Assembly: GCF_017813365.1 (NCBI RefSeq)
Contig: NZ_JAGIZA010000001.1
Coordinates: 310,001-374,000 of the forward strand
Direction: 5' to 3'
From: Roseomonas indoligenes
Lineage (GTDB): Bacteria > Pseudomonadota > Alphaproteobacteria > Acetobacterales > Acetobacteraceae
DNA length: 64,000 bases
This document shows positions 43,651 to 52,364 of this stretch, piece by piece. The notes under the pieces are model-generated. The model did not search any database, had not been told where the DNA came from, and worked only from the letters and a program-made list of their open reading frames with translations. Numbering within the stretch: position 1 is the first letter of the stretch; every line of letters begins with the position of its first letter. The translations under genes and the position numbers were made by a program.

Positions 43651-43674
43651 CCGGGGAGAAGGAATTCTCCCCGG
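43651..43674 (+). terminator. Perfect 10-bp hairpin with GGAA tetraloop after the glycosidase gene
   Basis: CCGGGGAGAA, loop GGAA, TTCTCCCCGG: a perfect 10-bp stem capped by a GNRA-class tetraloop, 8 bp after the stop codon. It is followed by ACCCCTCATCTCTTTCTTC, which is pyrimidine-rich but not a clean U-tract. It probably ends the operon, or partially attenuates the two dehydrogenase genes downstream. Confidence 0.6.
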
Positions 43675-43738
43675 ACCCCTCATCTCTTTCTTCAAGGCTG
43701 CCGCGGGCGGGCTGCCCGGGTGCGCCAGGATTATCCCG

Positions 43739-44707
43739 ATGAGCGAGACGATGCGCGCGGCGGTCCTTACCGGCCCCGGTCAGGTTGAGGTGCAGCAGGT
43801 CGCCCGGCCGCAGCCCGGCCCCGGGCAGGTGCGGCTGAGGCTGGAGGGCTGCGGCGTCTGCGCCTCCAACCTCACCCCCTGGTCCGGCCCGGACTGGATG
43901 AAGTTCCCGACCGAGCCCGGCGACCTCGGCCATGAGGCCTGGGGCACGGTGGATGCGGTGGGGGAGGGGGTTCAGGGCCTCTCCATTGGGCAGCGGGTCG
44001 CGGCGCTGACCTATCGCGGCTATGCGGAGTACGACATCGCCGATGCGGCGAATATCGTGCCGTTGCCGGAGGGACTGTCCGGGCAGCCTTTCCCGGGCGA
44101 GCCGCTGGGCTGCGCGATGAACATCTTTCGCCGCAGCGGGATCGAGGCGGGGCAGACGGTCGCCATCATCGGCATTGGCTTCCTCGGCGCCATCCTCACG
44201 CGGCTGGCGACAAATGCCGGCGCCCGCGTCATCGCCATCTCCCGCCGCCCCTTCTCGCTGGACCTCGCGCGCGACATGGGCGCGGCCGAGACTATCCCCA
44301 TGGAGGACCACAACGGAATCATCGCCCGCGTGAAGGAGCTGACGGGCGGCAGCTTCTGCGACGTGGTGATCGAGGCCGTGGGCAAGCAGTGGCCGCTCGA
44401 TCTGGCGGCGGAGCTCTGCAAGGAGCGTGGGCGGCTGATTGTGGCGGGCTACCATCAGGACGGGCCGCGGCAGGTGAACATGTGGCTGTGGAACTGGCGC
44501 GGGCTGGACGTGATCAACGCGCATGAGCGCGATCCGAAGGTCTATGTGCAGGGCATCCGGGATGCGGTGGCCGCGATCGGGGCCGGGGCCTTCAATCCCG
44601 CGCCGCTCTTCACCCACGATTACCCGTTGGAGCGCCTGGACGCCGCGCTGAACGACACGCGCGACCGGCCGGACGGCTTCCTCAAGGCCGTGGTGCGCTT
44701 CGCATGA
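43739..44707 (+). CDS. MDR superfamily (zinc-type) dehydrogenase
   Basis: 322-residue medium-chain dehydrogenase/reductase. GroES-like domain with GCGVCASNLTPW, GDLGHEAWGTVDAVGEGVQGL and GQRVAALTYRGYAEY; nucleotide domain with VAIIGIGFLGAILTRLATNAGARVIAIS and DVVIEAVGKQWPLDLAAELCKERGRLIVAGYH. The Cys/His of the catalytic zinc site are kept (GCGVC; GHE). Candidate to oxidise an inositol or sugar hydroxyl. Overlaps the next gene by 4 bp and lies 95 bp downstream of the glycosidase-like gene. Confidence 0.88.
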   Translation: MSETMRAAVLTGPGQVEVQQVARPQPGPGQVRLRLEGCGVCASNLTPWSGPDWMKFPTEPGDLGHEAWGTVDAVGEGVQGLSIGQRVAALTYRGYAEYDIADAANIVPLPEGLSGQPFPGEPLGCAMNIFRRSGIEAGQTVAIIGIGFLGAILTRLATNAGARVIAISRRPFSLDLARDMGAAETIPMEDHNGIIARVKELTGGSFCDVVIEAVGKQWPLDLAAELCKERGRLIVAGYHQDGPRQVNMWLWNWRGLDVINAHERDPKVYVQGIRDAVAAIGAGAFNPAPLFTHDYPLERLDAALNDTRDRPDGFLKAVVRFA

Positions 44708-45690
44708 ACAAGCCGCGTCTCGGCTTCCTCGGCGTCGGCTGGATCGGCCGGCACCGGATGGGCGCCATCCTCGCGACCGGTGCCGTCGAAGCGGTCGCCA
44801 TCGCCGATCCCTCGCCGGAGATGGCGGCGGAGGCCGCGAAGCTGGCCCCGGACGCGAAGCTCGTCTCCGGACTGGAGGAGATGCTGGCGCTCGGGCTGGA
44901 CGGCATCGTGATCGCCAGCCCCAGTGCCCTGCATGCGGCGCAGACGATCCAGGCCCTTCAGGCCGGCGTGGCGGTGTTCTGCCAGAAGCCCCTGGGACGC
45001 ACGGCGGAGGAAGTTCGCGCGGCGGTGGATGCGTCGCGGGCCGCGAACAGGCTTCTCGGCGTCGATCTGTCCTATCGCTACACGGAGGGAATGCGCCGGA
45101 TCCGTGATCTGGCCGCGGGCGGGGAACTCGGCCGCATCTATGCCGCCGATCTTGTCTTTCACAACGCCTACGGCCCGGACAAGCCGTGGTTCCGTGATCC
45201 GAAGCTCTCGGGCGGCGGCTGCGTGATGGATCTCGGCGTCCATCTCGTGGACCTGGCGCTCTGGCTGCTGGATTTCCCGAAGGTGACGTCCGTCTCCGGC
45301 GCCCTCTTCTCCGGCGGCGAGCCGCTGGCAGGGCGCACGGACCGGGTTGAAGACTATGCGGTTGCCACCATTGGGCTGGAAACGGGCGCCGTGCTGCGGC
45401 TGGCCTGCTCCTGGAACCTGCATGCCGGCCAGGATGCGGTGATCGCCGCCGAGTTCCACGGCAGCGGCGGCGGGGCCGCGCTGCGCAACCTCGGCGGCTC
45501 CTTCTACGACTTCACTGCGGAACGCTTCCGCGGCACCGCGCGGGAAACGCTGGCCGGCCCGCCGGACGAGTGGGGCGGGCGGGCCGCGGCCGATTGGGCC
45601 CGTCGCCTAGCGGCCGGCGAAGGCTTCGACCCGGCCACGGCGGGTCTGGTCACCGTGGCCGAGGTGCTGGACGGCATCTACGGACGCTAG
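44704..45690 (+). CDS. Gfo/Idh/MocA family oxidoreductase
   Basis: 328-residue NAD(P)-dependent sugar/inositol dehydrogenase-type protein. N-terminal Rossmann GFLGVGWIGRHRMGAILATG, VIASPSALHAAQTIQALQAGVAVFCQKPLGRT (EKP-like motif as QKP), LLGVDLSYRYTEGMRRI, and LVFHNAYGPDKPWFRDPKLSGGGCVMDLGVHLVDLALWLLD (catalytic Gly-x-x-x-Asp-x-x-x-His). Oxidation of a polyol or sugar is expected; myo-inositol is an attractive substrate here but not shown. Convergent with the esterase gene (stop codons overlap). Confidence 0.9.
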   Translation: MNKPRLGFLGVGWIGRHRMGAILATGAVEAVAIADPSPEMAAEAAKLAPDAKLVSGLEEMLALGLDGIVIASPSALHAAQTIQALQAGVAVFCQKPLGRTAEEVRAAVDASRAANRLLGVDLSYRYTEGMRRIRDLAAGGELGRIYAADLVFHNAYGPDKPWFRDPKLSGGGCVMDLGVHLVDLALWLLDFPKVTSVSGALFSGGEPLAGRTDRVEDYAVATIGLETGAVLRLACSWNLHAGQDAVIAAEFHGSGGGAALRNLGGSFYDFTAERFRGTARETLAGPPDEWGGRAAADWARRLAAGEGFDPATAGLVTVAEVLDGIYGR

Positions 45691-46826
45691 AGCAGCCCCG
45701 CTGCCTTCAGCGCCCGGTTGATCGTCGCGCCCGGGTCCATGGCACCCATTGCGCCCATGGCACCGGCCATGGAGGGGATGGCGCGGGCGCGTTCCGGTGC
45801 CGGCTGGGGGGAAGGCTGCGGGGTAGGCCGTGACGCGGCGGGAACGGCGCGCTCCTCCTCCAGCCCCCAGAAGGCCAGGGCGCCGTGGGTGGAGGAGACG
45901 CCGACATCCAGCAGGTAGGCGCCGGCCTCGCCGCACATCCCGTCGCCCTCGCCCGGGCTCAGCGGAACGCCGTGCGCCATGCCGGCGATCCGGTGCAGCT
46001 CCACGCGGGCCATCCCGTCCGGCCCGGTCCAGCGGCGTCGCAGGTGCCCGCCATTCCGCTGCTCGACCGCCGGCGCATCCGCCAGGCCGTGCAGGAACAG
46101 CCACTGCTTCGCGCTTTCCTCGGCATTGTCGGGGTTCACGGTGTGGTCCGCATCGCCATGCCAGATGGAGATGCGCGGCCAGGGCCCCTTGTGCCCGCCG
46201 CTGGCCATCCGCACCGACCCACCGCGGGAAGCGGCGGAGAGGGATTGCGGGCGTGCCATGGCCTGCAGCGCCTCCGACACGCCCACGGCACTGCCGGCGG
46301 GCAGGCCGGCGATGATCGCACCGCCCGCGAAAACCTCGGGATAGGCCGCGAGCATCGAGGCGGTCATGGCACCCCCGGCGGAGAGCCCGGTGATGAAGAT
46401 GCGGCGGGGGTCCAGGTTCTCCGTGCGCACGAGATGGTCGATGGCCTGGCGGATGGAGAGCACCTCGCCCGCATCCCGCGCCGTATCGCCCGCTTCGAAC
46501 CAGTTGAAGCAGAGACTGGCGTTGTTGGCCCGCTGCTGCTCCGGCATCAGCAGCGCGAAACCCAGCCGGTCCGCCATCGCCGACCAGCCGCATCCGCGGT
46601 CGTAGCCGCCGGCGTTCTGGGTGCAGCCGTGAAGGGCCACCACCAAGGGCGCTCCGGCGGGCAGACCCTCCGGCAGGTGCGCCAGCATCCGCAGGGCGCC
46701 AGGGTTGGATCCGAAGCCCGACACCTCCTGCAGGGTGCCGTCACCGCCCGATGCGCCCGCGCCGGCCGCCCGCCGACGCCCGTTCTGCCAGCGGACCAGT
46801 GCCGCAAGATCCAGGCGATTATTCAT
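45687..46826 (-). CDS. PHB depolymerase-family esterase
   Basis: 379-residue alpha/beta hydrolase of the short-chain PHB depolymerase/feruloyl-esterase type. Oxyanion HGCTQNAGGYD (66-76), lipase box GLSAGGAM (Ser149), HGDADHTV (Asp), GMAHGV (His). Unlike extracellular depolymerases it shows no clear signal peptide, so it may act in the cytosol or leave by another route. The C-terminal tail is Pro-rich and ends in GAMGAMGAMDPG repeats. Convergent with the Gfo/Idh/MocA gene. Confidence 0.87.
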   Translation of the reverse strand: MNNRLDLAALVRWQNGRRRAAGAGASGGDGTLQEVSGFGSNPGALRMLAHLPEGLPAGAPLVVALHGCTQNAGGYDRGCGWSAMADRLGFALLMPEQQRANNASLCFNWFEAGDTARDAGEVLSIRQAIDHLVRTENLDPRRIFITGLSAGGAMTASMLAAYPEVFAGGAIIAGLPAGSAVGVSEALQAMARPQSLSAASRGGSVRMASGGHKGPWPRISIWHGDADHTVNPDNAEESAKQWLFLHGLADAPAVEQRNGGHLRRRWTGPDGMARVELHRIAGMAHGVPLSPGEGDGMCGEAGAYLLDVGVSSTHGALAFWGLEEERAVPAASRPTPQPSPQPAPERARAIPSMAGAMGAMGAMDPGATINRALKAAGLL

Positions 46827-46913
46827 GGGGGCCTACCTCTCCGAACCGTCCAGCCCTGGCAGAGGTGGCTGCGATGCTGCGGTGCAGCATCAGAGATTGG
46901 ATCGAGGAGGCCC

Positions 46914-46941
46914 TAATAAAAGGCCGCCCGTGCGGGCGGCC
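46914..46941 (-). terminator. Intrinsic terminator of the small gene at 46948
   Basis: Read leftward: perfect 9-bp stem GGCCGCCCG / CGGGCGGCC with a 2-nt loop, immediately followed by TTTTATTA. It starts 7 bp after the stop of the small gene, making it the clearest rho-independent terminator in the window. Confidence 0.85.
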
Positions 46942-46947
46942 AAAGGT

Positions 46948-47139
46948 TCAGCGGCGGGACTTGCCGCGGGCGATCTCGCGCTCGATCGCGCTCCGCTCGG
47001 GGGAGGGCAGATTGCGGGCGATCTCCCGGACGATGGCCTGCGAAACCCGGTGCCGCTTCGCCAGGTAGGCGATGGTCTCCTCGAGTTCCTCGGTCTCTGC
47101 CTGGGTGGGAGCGACTGTCTTGGGCTTGCTCTGCGACAT
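46948..47139 (-). CDS. Small basic protein (63 aa), possibly DUF3606-like
   Basis: 63 residues, strongly charged: SKPKTVAPTQAETEELEETIAYLAKRHRVSQAIVREIARNL then PSPERSAIEREIARGKSRR. The helix-turn-helix-like segment TIAYLAKRHRVSQAIVREIA loosely resembles DUF3606 proteins, whose function is unknown; the match is weak. It ends in a strong terminator, which supports it being a real transcript. No coupling to neighbours. Confidence 0.6.
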   Translation of the reverse strand: MSQSKPKTVAPTQAETEELEETIAYLAKRHRVSQAIVREIARNLPSPERSAIEREIARGKSRR

Positions 47140-47319
47140 GGCGATGTTCCGCGATCGGGCGCGGCCCGACAGGGCCGTGCGGACGCCGCCCGCACGGAGG
47201 CGCAGGCGGATCAAGCATCGAGGGAAGCCGGGCGAAAGCCTCCACGCTCGGGGGCGCGGAAAAGCAGGCGGAGGCTGACGAGGTTGACGTGCTCCAGATG
47301 GTGCTTCGGGCCCCCCGCG

Positions 47320-48135
47320 TCAATCCGCCCGGCTGCTGCCCCCGCCCGCCAGGGACTCCACCCGCCGCGCCACGGCTGCCACGCGCGGGCCGATTTCCGC
47401 CAGCAGCCGCTCCGGCGGCAGCATGAAGGCCGGGGCGCCGCAGTTCATGGCGAGGATGGTGCCGTCCGGCAGGGGGATGGCGGCGCCGGCCGCGTGCACG
47501 CGCGCGTTCCAGTCGCCGGGCGAGAGCGCGAAGCCCTGGGCGGCGTGCATCGCCGCGGCCTCGTGCAGCCCTTCGCGGATGCGCGGCCAGTCGGCGCCCA
47601 GCCGCGGTTCCAGCGCCGCCTCGATCTCCGCGCGCTCCGCCTCGCCCGCCGCCGCGTAGTAGGCGCGGCCCATGGCGGTGACGGCCAGGGGGATCCGCGA
47701 GCCCAGTTCCAGCTGCAGCGCCACCGCCGTGCGCGGCGAGACGTGCTCCACATAGAGCATGGAGAGCCCGTGCCGCTGGCCGAGGGAGACGGAGGCGTCG
47801 GTCTCCTCCGCCAGCCGCCGCATGAGCGGCGCGGCCAGGCGGCGGATGGCCATGTTGGCCAGGGCGAGCTGCCCCAGGGGCACCGCGCCGAGGCCGAGCT
47901 GGTACTTTCCGTAGCGCGGCAGGTAGGTGAGGTAGCCCAGCCGGGTGAGGGTATGGGAGAGGCGGGAGACGGTGGCACGGGGCAGCCCCGTGCGCTCCGC
48001 CAACTCCTGGTTGCCAAGGATCGGGTCCTCCGCCCGGAAGGCATGGAGGATGTCGAAGCCGCGCGCGATCGCGGCCACGAACTGCCGGTCCCCCGCCGGG
48101 TCCTCCGTCGCTTCCGCCGTGCGGCGCTTGCGCAT
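47320..48135 (-). CDS. IclR family transcriptional regulator
   Basis: 271-residue regulator. Winged HTH at about 20-85 (GFDILHAFRAEDPILGNQELAERTGLPRATVSRLSHTLTRLGYL) and the C-terminal IclR effector domain (DASVSLGQRHGLSMLYVEHV, GRAYYAAAGEAERAEIEAAL, GAAIPLPDGTILAMNCGAPAF). Divergent from the acyl-CoA ligase operon, with a perfect palindrome between them. It probably regulates that operon and itself in response to an acyl or dicarboxylate ligand. ATG at 48135; GTG at 48138 is also in frame. Confidence 0.93.
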   Translation of the reverse strand: MRKRRTAEATEDPAGDRQFVAAIARGFDILHAFRAEDPILGNQELAERTGLPRATVSRLSHTLTRLGYLTYLPRYGKYQLGLGAVPLGQLALANMAIRRLAAPLMRRLAEETDASVSLGQRHGLSMLYVEHVSPRTAVALQLELGSRIPLAVTAMGRAYYAAAGEAERAEIEAALEPRLGADWPRIREGLHEAAAMHAAQGFALSPGDWNARVHAAGAAIPLPDGTILAMNCGAPAFMLPPERLLAEIGPRVAAVARRVESLAGGGSSRAD

Positions 48136-48209
48136 CACCGTTTCCTCATTCCCCGCCGCTTGACCGGGCAGCCGGGCTTCCGATACCTAATCACCAAGGC
48201 GGCAGAAGA

Positions 48210-48230
48210 TATTTCCGCATTGCGGAAATA
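48210..48230. promoter_or_regulatory. Perfect palindrome, likely IclR-family operator
   Basis: TATTTCCGCA, one central T, TGCGGAAATA: a perfect 10+1+10 inverted repeat between the divergent IclR gene (75 bp away) and the acyl-CoA ligase gene (83 bp away). IclR proteins bind palindromes of about this size in divergent promoters; the pairing here is inferred from position. The surrounding sequence is the least GC-rich part of the gap. Confidence 0.7.
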
Positions 48231-48312
48231 GATAGAGCAAAAGCCAGAGAGGAAAGCGCGGGATGCAGCCGTTCTCCGTGGCAGGAAGGGCAATGTTCGG
48301 CAGGGCCGAAGC

Positions 48313-49962
48313 GTGAGTGCTGTCCGCCCCTGGGAAGCCGCCTATCCGCCGGGCACGCGCTGGGACGCGCCGCTGGAGATCGGCACGCTCGGGGCGCTGC
48401 TGGACGGGATGGCCGAGCGCTGGGCGGACCGGCCGGCGCTTGAGTATCGCGGGCAGCGGATCACCTACGCCGCGATGAAGGCCGCTGTGGACCGGCTGGC
48501 GGCGGGGCTGCTGCGCTTCGGGATCGAGCCCGGGCAGGCCGTGGGCCTGCTGCTGCCGAACACGCCCTGGCACCCCATCTGTTTCCTGGCGCTGACGCGC
48601 ATCGGGGCGCGGGTGGTGCATCTCAGCCCGCTCGATGCCCGCCGCGTGCTGCACCACAAGCTGACGGATAGCGGCGCGCGCGTGGTGATCGGCACGGACC
48701 TGCCGAACCTGCTGCCGCCGGCGCTGGAGCTGCTGGAATCCGGCGTGGCGGACCGGCTGCTGCTGGGCGAGGACGCCGCATGGGGCGGGGAGGCTGCACC
48801 CGGCGATGCGCGCGCCGTCCCGCTCTCCTCCATCAGCGCCGAGCCGCCCACGGCCTGGCCCGCCATCTCGCCCGACGATGTGGCGCTTCTGCAGTACACG
48901 GGCGGCACCACAGGCATGCCCAAGGGCGCCATGCTGACCCATGGCAACCTGACCGCGGCCGTCTCCATCTATCGCAACTGGCACGACGCGGACGTGCTGG
49001 CGCCCGGCGAGCAGCGGGTGCTGGCCGTGCTGCCGCTGTTCCACATCTATGCGCTGACCTCCGTGCTGCTGCGCCACCTGGCGGATGGGAACGAGGTGCT
49101 GCTGCGTCCGCGCTTCGACGCGGAGACGGTGCTGCGCGAGATCGAGATGCTGCGGGTCACCTGCCTGTCCGGCGTGCCGACGATCTGGATCGCGCTGCTG
49201 AACCATCCCGGCGCCTCCACCTTCGATCTTTCCTCCCTCCGCGCCTGCGTCTCCGGCGGCGCGCCGCTGCCCTTTGACGTGGCGGCGCGGGTGGAAGCGC
49301 TGCTGGGGCGCCCGTTGCGGATCGGCTGGGGGATGACGGAAACCGCCCCGGCCGGCACGCGCGTGCCCGCCTCCGCCACGCCGCGCCCGGGGATCATCGG
49401 CGTGCCGCTGCCGGGCGTGGACATGCGGATCGTGGCGCTGGAGGACCCCTCGCGCGAGCTGCAACCCGGCGAGGCGGGGGAGATGGCGATCCGCGGCCCC
49501 AACGTCTTCATCGGCTACTGGAACAAGCCGGAGGAGACGGAGGCCGCCTTCGTGGATGGCTGGTTCCTCACAGGTGATATCGGTCGAATGGAGGAGAACG
49601 GCATGTTCTTCCTCATGGACCGGCGTAAGAACATGATCATCTCCGGCGGCTTCAACGTGTACCCCGCCGCGGTGGAAGGCGCGATCTACGAGCACCCGGA
49701 CGTGACGGAGTGCATCGTGATCGGCATCCCCGACGCCTATCGCGGCCAGTCCGCCAAGGCCTTTGTCACCCTGCGCCCCGGCGCCCCGGAGCTCTCCCTG
49801 GACATGCTGAAGGCCTTCCTGCGCGACCGGGTGGGGCGGCACGAGATGCCCGTGGCGCTGGAACTTCGCGAGAGCCTTCCCCGCACACCCGCCGGCAAGC
49901 TGATGGCCAGCGCCCTCGTCGCTGAGGAGCAGGCCCGACAGGATCAGGAATCCCACGCATGA
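48313..49962 (+). CDS. AMP-forming acyl-CoA ligase (PimA-like)
   Basis: 549-residue adenylate-forming ligase activating a carboxylic acid to its CoA thioester. LLQYTGGTTGMPKGAMLTHGNL is the P-loop (A3), GWGMTETAPAG is A5, GWFLTGDIGRMEENGMFFLMDRRKNMIISGGFNVYP are A7-A8, and PRTPAGKLMA holds the A10 Lys. GTG start. It heads ligase-thiolase-dehydrogenase-dehydrogenase, the order of pimABCD for pimelate/dicarboxylate degradation in Rhodopseudomonas; the substrate is therefore guessed as a medium-chain mono- or dicarboxylate. Overlaps the thiolase gene by 4 bp. Confidence 0.9.
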   Translation: MSAVRPWEAAYPPGTRWDAPLEIGTLGALLDGMAERWADRPALEYRGQRITYAAMKAAVDRLAAGLLRFGIEPGQAVGLLLPNTPWHPICFLALTRIGARVVHLSPLDARRVLHHKLTDSGARVVIGTDLPNLLPPALELLESGVADRLLLGEDAAWGGEAAPGDARAVPLSSISAEPPTAWPAISPDDVALLQYTGGTTGMPKGAMLTHGNLTAAVSIYRNWHDADVLAPGEQRVLAVLPLFHIYALTSVLLRHLADGNEVLLRPRFDAETVLREIEMLRVTCLSGVPTIWIALLNHPGASTFDLSSLRACVSGGAPLPFDVAARVEALLGRPLRIGWGMTETAPAGTRVPASATPRPGIIGVPLPGVDMRIVALEDPSRELQPGEAGEMAIRGPNVFIGYWNKPEETEAAFVDGWFLTGDIGRMEENGMFFLMDRRKNMIISGGFNVYPAAVEGAIYEHPDVTECIVIGIPDAYRGQSAKAFVTLRPGAPELSLDMLKAFLRDRVGRHEMPVALELRESLPRTPAGKLMASALVAEEQARQDQESHA

Positions 49963-51137
49963 CCGATGCCGTCATCGTCTCCACCGCCCGCACGCCGATC
50001 GGCAAGGCGCATCGCGGTGCGTTCAACAACACCCACGGCGCGGAGATGGCATCCCACGCCATGACCGCCGCCATGGACCGCATCGGGCTGGAGCGCGACG
50101 CGGTGGAGGAGGTGATCCTCGGCTGCGGCTATCCGGAGGGTGCGACGGGCGGCAACATCGCCCGCCACTCCGCCATCCGCTCCGGCATTCCCGTCTCCTC
50201 CTCCGGGCAGACGGTCAGCCGCTTCTGCGCCTCGGGCCTGGAGGCCATCGCCGCGGCGGCCAAGCGCATCATCGTGGACAAGGTGCCGGTGGCGCTGGCG
50301 GGCGGGGTGGAATCCATCTCCCTGGTCCAGCCCACGGTGAACCGGAACCACTACCGGAACGCCTGGCTGGAGGTGAACAAGCCCAGCATTTACGACGCGA
50401 TGATCGACACGGCCGACCTGGTCGCGGAGCGCTACGGCATCTCCCGCCAGGCGCAGGACGAGTTCTCGCTGGAGAGCCAGCGCCGCACCGCCGCCGCCCA
50501 GCAGGCCCGCCGCTTCGACGACGAGATCGTGCCGATGACCGCCACCATGAAGGTGACGGACAAGGCCACGGGCGAGACGCGGGAGGAGACGATTACTCTC
50601 TCCAAGGATGAGGGGAACCGGCCCGACACCTCCCTGGAGGGGCTGCTGAAGCTGAAGCCGGTGAAGGAAGGCAAGTTCGTTACCGCCGGCAATGCCAGCC
50701 AGCTCTCGGACGGCGCCAGCGCTTCCGTGTTGATGTCCGCCGAGGAGGCGGCGCGCCGCGGCCTGGCCCCGCTGGCCATCTTCCGCGGCTACGCCACCGC
50801 GGGCTGCGAGCCGGAGGAGATGGGTATTGGCCCCGTCTTCGCCGTACCGCGCCTGCTGCAGCGCCACGGCCTGACGGTGGATGACATCGACCTGTGGGAG
50901 CTGAACGAGGCCTTCGCCTCCCAGTCCATCTATTGCCGGGACAAGCTGGGCATCGACTTGGAGAAGGTGAACGTGAATGGCGGCGCCATCTCCGTCGGCC
51001 ATCCCTTCGGCATGAGCGGCGCGCGGCTGGTGGGCCATGCGGTGCTGGAAGGGCGCCGGCGCGGGGCCAAGTATGCGGTGGTGACGATGTGCGTCGCCGG
51101 CGGCCAGGGTGCCGCCGGCCTGATCGAGATCGCGTAG
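49959..51137 (+). CDS. Acetyl-CoA acyltransferase / thiolase (PimB-like)
   Basis: 392-residue thiolase that cleaves 3-ketoacyl-CoA in beta-oxidation. Catalytic Cys in [19 protein letters not shown], His in [22 protein letters not shown], and second Cys in [15 protein letters not shown]. Full length. Coupled to the ligase gene by ATGA overlap, 11 bp before the acyl-CoA dehydrogenase gene. Confidence 0.94.
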   Translation: MTDAVIVSTARTPIGKAHRGAFNNTHGAEMASHAMTAAMDRIGLERDAVEEVILGCGYPEGATGGNIARHSAIRSGIPVSSSGQTVSRFCASGLEAIAAAAKRIIVDKVPVALAGGVESISLVQPTVNRNHYRNAWLEVNKPSIYDAMIDTADLVAERYGISRQAQDEFSLESQRRTAAAQQARRFDDEIVPMTATMKVTDKATGETREETITLSKDEGNRPDTSLEGLLKLKPVKEGKFVTAGNASQLSDGASASVLMSAEEAARRGLAPLAIFRGYATAGCEPEEMGIGPVFAVPRLLQRHGLTVDDIDLWELNEAFASQSIYCRDKLGIDLEKVNVNGGAISVGHPFGMSGARLVGHAVLEGRRRGAKYAVVTMCVAGGQGAAGLIEIA

Positions 51138-51148
51138 GGAGACCGGAG

Positions 51149-52351
51149 ATGGACCTTCGCTTCACGCCCGAGGAGATCGCGTTCCGCGACGACCTCCGCC
51201 GCTTTTTCCGCGAGAAGGTGCCCGCCGAGATCCGCAGGAAGGTCGCGGAAGGGCGGCACCTGGACAAGGAGGACATCATCACCTCCCAGCGCATCCTGAA
51301 CGCTGCCGGGCTGGCCACGCCGAACTGGCCGGTGGCCTGGGGCGGCAAGGACTGGACGCCCGTCCAGCGCTACATCTTCACCGAGGAGCTGCAGCGCGCC
51401 GCCGTGCCGCTGCCGCTGCAGTTCAACGTCTTCATGGTCGGCCCCGTCATCGCCACCTTCGGGTCCGAAGAGCAGAAGCGAAAGTTCCTGCCGGCCACGG
51501 CCAACGTCGATATCTGGTGGTGCCAGGGCTTCTCTGAGCCGGGTGCGGGATCCGACCTCGCCTCGCTCCGCACCACGGCGGAGAAGCGGGACGGGAAGTA
51601 CGTCGTCTCCGGCCAGAAGGCCTGGACCACGCTGGGGCAGCACGCCGACTGGATCTTCTGCCTGGTACGCACGGACAAGAGCGCGAAGAAGCAGAAGGGC
51701 ATCTCCTTCCTGCTGATCGACATGAAGTCCCCCGGCATCACCGTGCGCCCCGTGATCACCATCGACGGCGCGCACGAGGTGAACGAGGTCTTCTTCGACG
51801 AGGTGGAGGTTCCCGAGGAGAACCTGGTCGGCGAGGAGAACAAGGGCTGGGACTACGCCAAGTTCCTGCTGGCGAATGAGCGCACGGGCATCGCCCGCAT
51901 CGGCCTGTCCAAGCAGCGCCTGGCCCGCGCCAAGCGCCTGGCGCGCGAGACGGAGGCCGGCGGCGGCACCCTGTGGGACGACACGGATTTCCGCCGCCGC
52001 GTGGCGGAGATCGAGGTCGGGCTGAAGGCGCTGGAGATTACCCAGATGCGGGTGGTCGCCAACCAGAGCAAGCGCGACGCCGACAAGCCGGACCCTGCCT
52101 CCTCCATCCTGAAGATCAAGGGATCGGAGCTGCAGCAGCTGACCACCGAGCTGCTGCTGGAGGTCGCCGGCCCCTACGCCATCCCGGCGCCGGACCATGA
52201 GCAGCCGGAGGGCTGGAACGAGCCCGCCGTCTCGCCGGAATGGGCGGACGCGGCGGCGCCGCTCTACTTCAACTACCGCAAGGTCTCGATCTACGGCGGC
52301 TCCAACGAGATCCAGCGCAACATCATCGCCAAGGCCTTCCTGGGTCTCTGA
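51149..52351 (+). CDS. Acyl-CoA dehydrogenase (PimC-like large subunit)
   Basis: 400-residue FAD-dependent acyl-CoA dehydrogenase. [20 protein letters not shown] and [22 protein letters not shown] are the FAD/substrate-loop motifs, and [28 protein letters not shown] the C-terminal signature. It fits the large subunit of pimeloyl-CoA dehydrogenase-type heteromeric enzymes, with the next gene as small subunit. ATG at 51149 after GGAGAT. Confidence 0.92.
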   Translation: MDLRFTPEEIAFRDDLRRFFREKVPAEIRRKVAEGRHLDKEDIITSQRILNAAGLATPNWPVAWGGKDWTPVQRYIFTEELQRAAVPLPLQFNVFMVGPVIATFGSEEQKRKFLPATANVDIWWCQGFSEPGAGSDLASLRTTAEKRDGKYVVSGQKAWTTLGQHADWIFCLVRTDKSAKKQKGISFLLIDMKSPGITVRPVITIDGAHEVNEVFFDEVEVPEENLVGEENKGWDYAKFLLANERTGIARIGLSKQRLARAKRLARETEAGGGTLWDDTDFRRRVAEIEVGLKALEITQMRVVANQSKRDADKPDPASSILKIKGSELQQLTTELLLEVAGPYAIPAPDHEQPEGWNEPAVSPEWADAAAPLYFNYRKVSIYGGSNEIQRNIIAKAFLGL

Positions 52352-52364
52352 GGGGTAGCGGAAC

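Noticed and set aside
31595-45690. The sugar cluster as a standard O-antigen or capsule locus
   Set aside because: No flippase, polymerase, initiating lipid-carrier transferase or Wza/Wzb/Wzc gene lies within it; ino1 and the dehydrogenases are not typical of such loci.
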